Source of the DNA: Ginsengibacter hankyongi
GTDB taxonomy: Bacteria > Bacteroidota > Bacteroidia > Chitinophagales > Chitinophagaceae
Assembly: GCF_008710285.1 (NCBI RefSeq)
Contig: NZ_VYQF01000001.1
Coordinates: 1,559,501 to 1,623,500 of the forward strand
Length of the DNA stretch: 64,000 nt
Reading direction: 5' to 3'
Shown here in pieces: positions 52,896-60,048 of the stretch. A program made the translations under genes and the position numbers. The notes below the pieces were generated by a model. It made no database searches. It was given only the letters and a program-made list of their open reading frames with translations, and had not been told where the DNA came from. Every line of letters starts with the position of its first letter. The first letter of the stretch is position 1.

Positions 52896-54062
52896 TTGGC
52901 CGAGTTTAACACAAATAAAAGTCTACATTCCGGTTCAAAGAAATTTGATGTAGGTATTGTTGGCGGCGGACTTGCCGGGCTTTCTCTTTCAACATTGTTA
53001 GCTAAAAATAATTGTAAAGTAATTTTATTTGAGAAGGAAAAATATCCTTTTCATCGGGTGTGCGGCGAATACATTAGTCTTGAAAGCTGGAAGTTTATTG
53101 AAAGCTTAGGCCTCAATCTTTCAGAACTTAATTTGCCTATTATAAAAAAATTAATTGTTTCTTCTCCTAACGGAACGTCCATACACGCAAACCTTGATTT
53201 AGGCGGTTTCGGCATAAGCCGTTTTTTTATAGATAATGAATTAAAAAAAATAGCCCTTGAAAATGGTGTACTTGTTTTGGATGAAACAAAAGTGAGTGAC
53301 GTTACTTTTAGCGATGAGTTTTTTAATATTAAATATAAAAATGAAACAGCTAATTGTGCTGTTGCTGTCGGCAGTTTTGGTAAGCGAAGCAACCTTGATG
53401 TAAAATGGTCGAGGGATTTTATACAAAAAAAACCAGGAAAGCTTAATAATTATATTGGTGTGAAATATCATATTAAAACCTCGTTCCCCTTTGATACGAT
53501 TGCTTTGCACAATTTTAAAAATGGCTACTGTGGCATTTCGAAAGTGGAAGGAGATGAATATTGCCTATGTTATTTAACCACCGCAAAAAACCTGAAGGAT
53601 AATAATTCTATCAAAGAAATGGAGCAAAATGTTTTGTATAAAAATCCTTTTCTAAAAAAAATATTTACTGACGCAGAATTTATTTTTAAAGAGCCTGTAA
53701 CTATCTCTCAAATTAGTTTTGATAGAAAGACACTCGTTGAAAATCATGTTCTAATGATTGGCGATGCAGCCGGAATGATAACACCGCTTTGTGGCAATGG
53801 AATGAGCATGGCGCTTCATTCAGCAAAAATTGCGTCAGGAAATATCCTGGCTTTTTTTGGCAGGCAAATTTCAAGAGATCAAATGGAAAATCGATTTGTA
53901 GAAAAATGGACTAATACCTTTGAAAAAAGATTAAGAACCGGGCGCACTATACAGAAATTGTTTGGCAAAGAATTTACTACTAACCTTTTTATAAGCATGC
54001 TAAAACCTTTCCCGGCTTTACTTAACAAAATCATAAAAGCTACGCATGGGCAAGAGTTTTAG
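52896..54062 (+). CDS. FAD-dependent oxidoreductase, geranylgeranyl-reductase type
   Basis: A 388-residue protein starting TTG 52896. The FAD motif is DVGIVGGGLAGLSLSTLLA near residue 18. It continues with YPFHRVCGEYISLESW, the characteristic R-x-CGEY element. The later GDAAGMITPLCGNGMSMAL is the second FAD contact. This layout is shared by geranylgeranyl reductases and flavin hydroxylases, so it could saturate a prenyl chain or hydroxylate a polyketide ring. It is the last of four packed genes. Confidence 0.9.
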   Translation: MAEFNTNKSLHSGSKKFDVGIVGGGLAGLSLSTLLAKNNCKVILFEKEKYPFHRVCGEYISLESWKFIESLGLNLSELNLPIIKKLIVSSPNGTSIHANLDLGGFGISRFFIDNELKKIALENGVLVLDETKVSDVTFSDEFFNIKYKNETANCAVAVGSFGKRSNLDVKWSRDFIQKKPGKLNNYIGVKYHIKTSFPFDTIALHNFKNGYCGISKVEGDEYCLCYLTTAKNLKDNNSIKEMEQNVLYKNPFLKKIFTDAEFIFKEPVTISQISFDRKTLVENHVLMIGDAAGMITPLCGNGMSMALHSAKIASGNILAFFGRQISRDQMENRFVEKWTNTFEKRLRTGRTIQKLFGKEFTTNLFISMLKPFPALLNKIIKATHGQEF

Positions 54063-54070
54063 TAATTTTG
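54063..54070 (+). promoter_or_regulatory. -7 box (TAATTTTG) ahead of the DCC gene
   Basis: TAATTTTG fits TAnnTTTG and begins right after the stop of the FAD oxidoreductase. It ends 8 bases before ATG 54078. It suggests that the DCC gene can be transcribed separately from the polyketide operon. Confidence 0.4.
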
Positions 54071-54077
54071 TAATTCA

Positions 54078-54479
54078 ATGTATCAGCATTCAATCATATT
54101 ATTTGACGGTGTTTGTAACCTGTGTAATGGTGCTGTGAAGTTTGTTATAAAACGCGATAATAAAAACCAGTTTCTTTTTGCTTCCCTCCAATCAGGTGAA
54201 GGAAAACAAATACTGGAAGAACATAATATCCCGGAAAATATAATGAAGTCTTTTTTTCTTGTTGAGAACGGGAAAGTATACGACCGGTCAACGGCAGCTT
54301 TAAGAGTCGTAAAAAGACTAACAGGGCTTTGGCCATTATTATATGGCTTCATTATAGTTCCCGCATTTATAAGAGACGGAGTTTATAATTGGATTGCGAA
54401 AAACAGGTATCAATGGTTTGGCAAGAAAGATGAATGTATGATTCCAACACCTGAATTAAAAGCAAAATTTTTGAACTAG
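54078..54479 (+). CDS. DCC-family (DUF393) thiol-disulfide oxidoreductase-like protein
   Basis: A 133-residue protein with the DUF393 signature FDGVCNLCNGAVKFVIKRD near the start (DxxCxxC). FASLQSGEGKQIL, DRSTAALRVVKRL and LLYGFIIVPAFIRDGVYNWIAKNRY follow. DCC proteins have a thioredoxin-like fold; their substrates are not well defined. It lies 16 bases after the FAD oxidoreductase and may belong to the same region by chance or function. Confidence 0.92.
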   Translation: MYQHSIILFDGVCNLCNGAVKFVIKRDNKNQFLFASLQSGEGKQILEEHNIPENIMKSFFLVENGKVYDRSTAALRVVKRLTGLWPLLYGFIIVPAFIRDGVYNWIAKNRYQWFGKKDECMIPTPELKAKFLN

Positions 54480-54485
54480 TAATTT

Positions 54486-54851
54486 ATGCCAAATAAAAAA
54501 ACACTGGTTTTGGGAGCTTCGGATAACCCTTCACGTTATAGCTATCTCGCAATTAATGCTCTTCAATCCAAAGGTCATGATGTGGCGGCTATTGGTAAAC
54601 GTCCCGGCACGGTAGCCAAAGTTAAAATCGAAACAACAGCAAAAGACATTGATAACGTGGATACGGTTACATTATATTTAAATCCATCGCACCAAAAGCA
54701 ATACTACAATTATATATTCTCACTGCATCCAAAACGCATTATATTTAATCCCGGTGCCGAAAACAAAGAACTTTTTACCATGGCTCAGGAAAGAGGGATT
54801 CTTCCGAAAGAGGCGTGTACGTTGGTTTTACTAAGCATGGGGCAGTATTAA
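54486..54851 (+). CDS. CoA-binding (Rossmann) domain protein
   Basis: A 121-residue single-domain protein with a CoA-binding Rossmann pattern: KTLVLGASDNPSRYSYLAIN opens it, then VAAIGKRPGTV and DTVTLYLNPSHQKQYYNY. The IIFNPGAENKEL motif is typical of YccU-like CoA-binding proteins. Function is unknown; these small proteins are often linked to acyl-CoA metabolism. It follows the DCC gene by 7 bases and is likely co-transcribed. Confidence 0.88.
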   Translation: MPNKKTLVLGASDNPSRYSYLAINALQSKGHDVAAIGKRPGTVAKVKIETTAKDIDNVDTVTLYLNPSHQKQYYNYIFSLHPKRIIFNPGAENKELFTMAQERGILPKEACTLVLLSMGQY

Positions 54852-54981
54852 TACCAGTCCATTCGAGTACTTTTTCTCTTATTTTATTGAATTGGAATTT
54901 TTTTTTGGTTTCGTATAATTTTTATACCTGTGTGTCGTTTAAATAATTGTCCGATACAACTGAAACCCAAAATTCCAGACT

Positions 54982-55431
54982 ATGAAAACCACATCCAGAT
55001 TATTTGTGTTGTGCTTGTTACTAAGCTTTTCAATTGACACACATGCCCAGGTAGTTACCTCTTCAAGGCCGGAATTATTTAGTAGTTATTCAAACAACAT
55101 TGCGGCATCCACTTCGGAGCTTAATAAAGCCTTTACCGGTAAAGTTGGTTCTTCAATTCAATTCAATTTTGCAAATAAATTTTCTTTTAGCGGAATAATA
55201 CTTTCATCGGTTCAGAAATATAGTAACCTTTCGAGTGTTATAATTCGCTCCCCCTTATTAAAAAATTCATTGCTCTCAGTTTCTAAAAGAATAAATGATG
55301 ATAATACCATCACTTATGTCGGCCACATTATTAATGAAAAATTTGCTGACGGATATGAATTGGTAAAAGATAATACAGGAAACTACTCTTTTAATAAAAT
55401 CAAAATGGCAGACCTTATACAGGACTTTTAA
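54982..55431 (+). CDS. Small secreted protein of unknown function
   Basis: A 149-residue protein with a signal peptide (about residues 1-23, ending THAQ). The mature part is Ser-rich, with alternating beta-like segments (SIQFNFANKFSFSGIILSS, YVGHIINEKFADGYELV). No catalytic motif is visible and no family is recognised. It lies 53 bases upstream of a secreted metalloprotease gene and may be expressed with it. Confidence 0.78.
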   Translation: MKTTSRLFVLCLLLSFSIDTHAQVVTSSRPELFSSYSNNIAASTSELNKAFTGKVGSSIQFNFANKFSFSGIILSSVQKYSNLSSVIIRSPLLKNSLLSVSKRINDDNTITYVGHIINEKFADGYELVKDNTGNYSFNKIKMADLIQDF

Positions 55432-55484
55432 ATAAGAAAAATCTACCACGCATTTTTTTTGAAGGAACCCTAAATCCCTCGAAT

Positions 55485-57077
55485 ATGAAAAAACTATTAT
55501 TAATATTGATCCCTTTACTCACTTTATTTTCAAGCAAATCCAGTTGCCTCCCAATGTTGAGCAGTTTACCTTCAGCACAGGCTGCTATTTTTCTTGATTT
55601 CGATGGTCAGTATGTCCAATCAACATTATGGAATGGCGGTATGCCTTTGGCGTGTGCACCATCAGGATTATCGGATGCACAAATAGTTGAAATATTTAAC
55701 CGGGTGTCCGAAGACTTCAGGCCTTTTAATCTTGATATAACTACCGATTCAACTAAATTTTTATCCGCCCCTCTTAACCGGCGGGTAAGGATAATTGTAA
55801 CACCTACGAGTGGATGGTATACTGGAGTTGGGGGAGTGTCGTATACAGGGTCATTTACTTGGGGCGACGATACTCCGGGCTTTGTTTTTCCCGACAGGCT
55901 TGGGCCTTATAATACAAAGGATGTGGCAGAATGTTGCACCCACGAAAGCGGGCACACAGTCGGACTTTCGCACCAGGCTAAGTATGATGGGAGTTGCAAC
56001 TTACTTGCGACATATAATACGGGTGTCGGTACCGGAGAAACCGCATGGGCGCCGGTTATGGGCAATAGCTATTACAGAAATTTCTCAGGATGGTACAATG
56101 GTCCAACTCCATACGGATGCGCTGCAGACCAGGACGCTCTTTCAATTATTACCTCTTCAAACGGATTTACTTACCGGGCGGATGACCATAGCGATAACCC
56201 AAATGTAAATCCAACATCGATAACGATAAATAATACATTATTTGCTGATAGCGGTATTATCACAACTTCTTCTGATAAAGATGTTTTTAAATTTAATCTT
56301 ACAGAAGCAGGGCAGCTGCATATTGATGCAAAACCATTTTCCGTTGGGACTAATAATGAAGGGGCGGATCTCGATGTTAAACTAGAGCTACTTAATTCAT
56401 CTTTGCAGACAATACAGGTATACGACCCCGTTAGTATTTTAAATGCCACGGTTGATACCGCGCTAACTTCTGGAGTGTATTTTTTAGTTGTTGAAGGCGC
56501 GAGTAATACAAACACCTCTAACTATGGAAGCTTGGGTTCTTACAATATTTCAGGTACTTTTTCGCCGCTGTTGGTAATGCCTATAAAGCAGGCAACTCTT
56601 TCGGGCAAAGCAGATAAAGACAAACATAGTTTTAGCTGGAGTATTGTTACAGACGAACCCGTTAGCAGTTTAACGCTAGAGAGTTCTTCCAATGGCACGG
56701 CTTTCACAACGCTTGCAAAATTACCGCAAGGCGTGCAAAGCTTTAGTTATGCGCCGCCGGTAGCCAATAATATTTACTACCGACTTAAAGCGGTATCCGC
56801 TACTGATCAGGCAATTTATTCTAATGTGATTTCATTAAAATCAACTGATGCCAATAAATTATTTAAAGTATCAACCATGGTTTACAGCGAAGTTACGGTA
56901 AATGCATCCGAAGATTATAGCTACAACCTGGCAGATATGAGTGGAAGAATTATACAAGCGGGTAAAGGAAAATCAGGAATTAATAACATTAATATAAGTA
57001 ACAACCCTAACGGAATTTATCTTATACAGATAATAAGTAATAATCAAAGACTGACAGAAAGAATTGTAAAACTGTAA
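55485..57077 (+). CDS. Secreted reprolysin-like zinc metalloprotease with T9SS domain
   Basis: A 530-residue protein. After a signal peptide (residues about 1-19) comes a metalloprotease domain with the metzincin zinc motif H153-E154-SG-H157-TVGLS-H163. The following region (about 250-360) resembles a pre-peptidase C-terminal beta-sandwich. A type A T9SS sorting domain ends the protein, with LADMSGRIIQ, NPNGIYLIQI and a basic end. It degrades an unknown protein outside the cell and depends on the type IX secretion system. Confidence 0.9.
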   Translation: MKKLLLILIPLLTLFSSKSSCLPMLSSLPSAQAAIFLDFDGQYVQSTLWNGGMPLACAPSGLSDAQIVEIFNRVSEDFRPFNLDITTDSTKFLSAPLNRRVRIIVTPTSGWYTGVGGVSYTGSFTWGDDTPGFVFPDRLGPYNTKDVAECCTHESGHTVGLSHQAKYDGSCNLLATYNTGVGTGETAWAPVMGNSYYRNFSGWYNGPTPYGCAADQDALSIITSSNGFTYRADDHSDNPNVNPTSITINNTLFADSGIITTSSDKDVFKFNLTEAGQLHIDAKPFSVGTNNEGADLDVKLELLNSSLQTIQVYDPVSILNATVDTALTSGVYFLVVEGASNTNTSNYGSLGSYNISGTFSPLLVMPIKQATLSGKADKDKHSFSWSIVTDEPVSSLTLESSSNGTAFTTLAKLPQGVQSFSYAPPVANNIYYRLKAVSATDQAIYSNVISLKSTDANKLFKVSTMVYSEVTVNASEDYSYNLADMSGRIIQAGKGKSGINNINISNNPNGIYLIQIISNNQRLTERIVKL

Positions 57078-57097
57078 GGTAGATTCATGTGTAAGTT

Positions 57098-57127
57098 AAG
57101 GGTCAGCGTTAGGGGCTGGCCCTTTTT
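57098..57127 (+). terminator. Rho-independent terminator after the metalloprotease gene
   Basis: AAGGGTCAGC pairs with GCTGGCCCTT (10 bp with one G-T wobble) around a 7-base loop, followed by TTTTTGTTTT. It lies 20 bases after the stop codon. Confidence 0.88.
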
Positions 57128-57287
57128 GTTTTATATAAGGAGATGGTAATAGCCGTATTTAAAATCATCTTGTTGCTTCATAACAGTGAATGATAAACGA
57201 CTTCAAAGCTTAGTTAAATAATTTTTACCAAATAATTTTTGCCTGTTTTGTTACAGGAATTTCGGTAATTTTAAAAAACCTTAATTT

Positions 57288-57761
57288 ATGTACTGGAGAA
57301 AATTTAATGGAGACATTATTGACCTTCCGATAAAAGGTGCAGTAGAATTAGCCATCCAACGCGAAACAAATGCAGGTTACAGATTAAAAGTTTGTATTGG
57401 TACCGACAGCCAGGTAAAAGGCGCTGATACAGAGTTTGCCACCGTAATTGTTTTTCTTCGTGAAGGACATGGAGGATTTATGTTTATACACAACGACAAA
57501 ACAAAGCTTGTGTACAGCATCAAAGAACGTATGCTGGTTGAAGTTGCAAGAAGTATTGAAATTGCTTATGAGCTTTGCGACTTATTTACCCTGTATGATG
57601 TGGACATGGAAGTACATGCCGACATTAATACAAATCCTCATTTTAAAAGTAACGAAGCTTTGCGTGAAGCAATGGGCTACATTCTCGGAATGGGATTTGC
57701 TTTTAAAGCCAAGCCCGAGGCTTTTGCAAGCAGCAGCTGTGCCAACAAAATTGTGAACTGA
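57288..57761 (+). CDS. RNase H-like protein, DUF458/YkuK family
   Basis: A 157-residue protein. The RNase H-like core shows VCIGTDSQVKGADTEFATVIVF with an early acidic residue, then VDMEVHADINTNPHFKSN with further acidic residues, and the tail AKPEAFASSSCANKIVN. This is the DUF458 (YkuK) family, of unknown function but probably a nuclease fold. It is a single-gene unit upstream of the engB gene on the opposite strand. Confidence 0.9.
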   Translation: MYWRKFNGDIIDLPIKGAVELAIQRETNAGYRLKVCIGTDSQVKGADTEFATVIVFLREGHGGFMFIHNDKTKLVYSIKERMLVEVARSIEIAYELCDLFTLYDVDMEVHADINTNPHFKSNEALREAMGYILGMGFAFKAKPEAFASSSCANKIVN

Positions 57762-57781
57762 TTTCTCTTTTCTTTAATGCT

Positions 57782-57802
57782 TATTCCGGTGAAAACGGAA
57801 TA
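57782..57802. terminator. Hairpin between converging DUF458 and engB genes
   Basis: TATTCCG pairs with CGGAATA (7 bp) around a 7-base loop. It lies between the two stop codons, with only weak T-rich sequence after it. A shared, bidirectional terminator is possible. Confidence 0.4.
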
Positions 57803-57839
57803 GAAATTTTATCCCCTTTACTTTTTTGAATTGACAAGA

Positions 57840-58502
57840 TTATAATGATCTTCCGGCTTTACTATCGATATTCATTTCATTAATCAAATCTAAAATTTTT
57901 GTTCTGCCGGTTTTCTTAACAGAGCTTGTAATGAAATGCTGCGGTAAAAATTGTTGAGTGGTTCTAAGTTTCTCTAAAAACAGTTTTATATTTTTACTCA
58001 CTACTGATTGTTTTTCTTTATCAGATTTTGTAAAAACAAGGGTAAAAGGAATTTGCCACAACGCAAGTTTTTGTATAAAATCCAAATCCAGTTTTTGAGG
58101 AGTATGTCTCGAATCAATCAGCACAAACACATTTGTAAGATTTTCTCTTTTGCGAAGATAATTCTCAATCATTTGCTCCCATCTTCTCCTGCTGCTTTGC
58201 GATATTTTTGCAAAACCATAACCCGGTAAATCTACAAGGTACCATTTGGTTTCATTGAATTCGCCGGCTTTTAGTACGCTTGCAATTTCAAAATGATTAA
58301 TCATTTGTGTTTTGCCGGGCGAGTTAGAAGTTTTTGCAAGTTTATCATTATTGCAAAGCATATTTATAAGCGAAGACTTGCCCACATTGCTTCTTCCAAT
58401 AAAGGCATATTCAGCTTTATCAGAGGCAGGGCATTTTTCAAAAGAAGGGCTGCTTATGAGATATGTTGCTTTTTTAATGTGCATAAAAACTGCAATATAC
58501 AT
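57840..58502 (-). CDS. engB: Ribosome biogenesis GTPase EngB (YihA/YsxC)
   Basis: A 220-residue P-loop GTPase with G1 GRSNVGKSSLI, G3 DLPGYG and G4 TKSDK, the usual EngB set. The normal length is about 200 residues. It assists late steps of 50S subunit assembly. ATG 58502 or the Met six codons later can serve as start. It is divergent from ubiE. Confidence 0.95.
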   Translation of the reverse strand: MYIAVFMHIKKATYLISSPSFEKCPASDKAEYAFIGRSNVGKSSLINMLCNNDKLAKTSNSPGKTQMINHFEIASVLKAGEFNETKWYLVDLPGYGFAKISQSSRRRWEQMIENYLRKRENLTNVFVLIDSRHTPQKLDLDFIQKLALWQIPFTLVFTKSDKEKQSVVSKNIKLFLEKLRTTQQFLPQHFITSSVKKTGRTKILDLINEMNIDSKAGRSL

Positions 58503-58596
58503 TATGTATTATGGGCTTTAAATTTTCTCTTAAAAGATAAAATCTAAAATAAAAGTGAAAGAATAGTTAACCGGGCAGGTTGTAAAATCAAAAAAC

Positions 58597-58604
58597 TATC
58601 TTTG
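58597..58604 (+). promoter_or_regulatory. -7 box (TATCTTTG) 5 bases before ubiE
   Basis: TATCTTTG fits TAnnTTTG exactly and leaves only 5 bases to ATG 58610. A leaderless or near-leaderless transcript is predicted. Confidence 0.5.
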
Positions 58605-58609
58605 AGCCG

Positions 58610-59353
58610 ATGAAAACTTATAGTCATGATGCTATAGTGCCTTTCAAAGACTCCGGCGAAAGCAAGAAAAAGCAAGTAGAAAGCATGTTTGATAAAATTG
58701 CTTTTCGTTATGATTTTTTGAACCGGTTTTTGAGTGCAGGTATTGATGTTACGTGGCGCAAAAAGGCAATCAGGGAACTATCGTCATTGCATCCAAAAAA
58801 TATATTGGATGTTGCAACGGGTACCGGCGATTTTGCAGTTACCAGTTATAAAATATTAAAACCAGAAAAAATTACCGGTATTGACATAAGCGAAGGAATG
58901 CTCAATATTGGCAGGAAAAAGATTGAAAATTTGGGTTTACAGCACCAAATTCAGTTGTTAAATGGAGATAGTGAGGCAATTTATTTTGAAGATAGTTCGT
59001 TTGATGCTGTGACAGTTGCATTTGGTGTGAGAAATTTTGAAGATCTTGAAAAGGGATTATCTGAAATATACCGGGTTTTAAAGCCCGGCGGAAAGCTGGT
59101 AGTTCTAGAATTTTCAAAACCTTCTTCACCAATAATTAAAAGTCTTTACAATTTTTATATGAAATTTATTACTCCAAATATTGGGAAATTGATTTCTAAA
59201 AATAATGACGCTTATAAATATTTAAATAACTCCGTTCAAAAATTTCCTGAAAGGGAAAATTTCATTCACATCTTAAAAAAAATAAAATATAGACACAGTT
59301 TTTACAAAACATTGAGTTTAGGTATATGCACCATTTATTGCGGCGAAAAATAA
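58610..59353 (+). CDS. ubiE: Demethylmenaquinone methyltransferase UbiE/MenG
   Basis: A 247-residue class I methyltransferase. It has DKIAFRYDFLNRFLSAGID, motif I ILDVATGTGDFAV, GIDISEGMLNIGRKK and AFGVRNFEDLEKGL, then LKPGGKLVVLEFSKP near the end. It methylates demethylmenaquinone to menaquinone, the respiratory quinone of this phylum. Its end overlaps the next gene by 28 bases, so the two are translationally coupled. Confidence 0.96.
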   Translation: MKTYSHDAIVPFKDSGESKKKQVESMFDKIAFRYDFLNRFLSAGIDVTWRKKAIRELSSLHPKNILDVATGTGDFAVTSYKILKPEKITGIDISEGMLNIGRKKIENLGLQHQIQLLNGDSEAIYFEDSSFDAVTVAFGVRNFEDLEKGLSEIYRVLKPGGKLVVLEFSKPSSPIIKSLYNFYMKFITPNIGKLISKNNDAYKYLNNSVQKFPERENFIHILKKIKYRHSFYKTLSLGICTIYCGEK

Positions 59354-60042
59354 TTTTACTGGTACTATCTTTTGTGTTTTGTTCTACTGCGTCTATGGCA
59401 CAGTTACGCGATGTAATTAACCAGGAAGGCCATGATGATAAACCTTATCATTTTGGAATTAATTTAGGCTATAATAAGTCTCATTTTAATTTTACCCACC
59501 ATCCTATGTTTTTACAATCAGATACTATCATGGATGTTGAAAGCATTAACAGCACGGGCATTAATCTTGCATGGCTCGTTAATCTTCGTATGAGCAATCA
59601 TTTCGATTTAAGAGTTCATCCGCTGGATCTCACTTTTTCCGAAAAAGCATTTTTATATGCTGAAAATTATTCGACCGATTCTTTGATTGAAAAGAAAGTT
59701 CAATCAATAACATTGAGTTTTCCTGTACAAATAAAATTCAGCAGCGATAGAATAGATAATTTTAAAGTTTATACTATTGCGGGCGGCAAATTTGATTATG
59801 ACCTTGCCAGTAATGCGGGTGCACGAAAAGCAGAAGATTTAATAAAATTAAGGCCTTATGATTTCAGTGTTGAGCTTGGCCTTGGATGCAATATTTACTT
59901 TCCATATTTTGTTTTATCGCCGGAAATAAAACTCAGCAGCGGAATCGTAAACCTGCATAGCCGAGATCCATCGCTTCGCTACTCTAATGTAATTGATAAG
60001 ATTAATTCCAAGATGATTACGTTCTCTCTAACGGTGGAGTAA
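59326..60042 (+). CDS. porT: PorT-family outer membrane protein of the T9SS
   Basis: A 238-residue protein. Basic residues and a hydrophobic signal peptide (about residues 5-26, ASMAQ) are followed by a beta-barrel-type sequence, with HFGINLGYNKSHFNF, HFDLRVHPLDLTFSEKAF and PYFVLSPEIKLSSGI. PorT is a component of the type IX secretion/gliding machinery, and porT is commonly located directly after ubiE in Bacteroidota, as here. Two exported proteins with T9SS signals are in the same window. Confidence 0.88.
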   Translation: MHHLLRRKIILLVLSFVFCSTASMAQLRDVINQEGHDDKPYHFGINLGYNKSHFNFTHHPMFLQSDTIMDVESINSTGINLAWLVNLRMSNHFDLRVHPLDLTFSEKAFLYAENYSTDSLIEKKVQSITLSFPVQIKFSSDRIDNFKVYTIAGGKFDYDLASNAGARKAEDLIKLRPYDFSVELGLGCNIYFPYFVLSPEIKLSSGIVNLHSRDPSLRYSNVIDKINSKMITFSLTVE

Positions 60043-60048
60043 ACGAAA

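Noticed and set aside
57448-57756. 102-residue frame inside the DUF458 gene
   Set aside because: It lies in another frame of a well-supported gene and has no recognisable motif.
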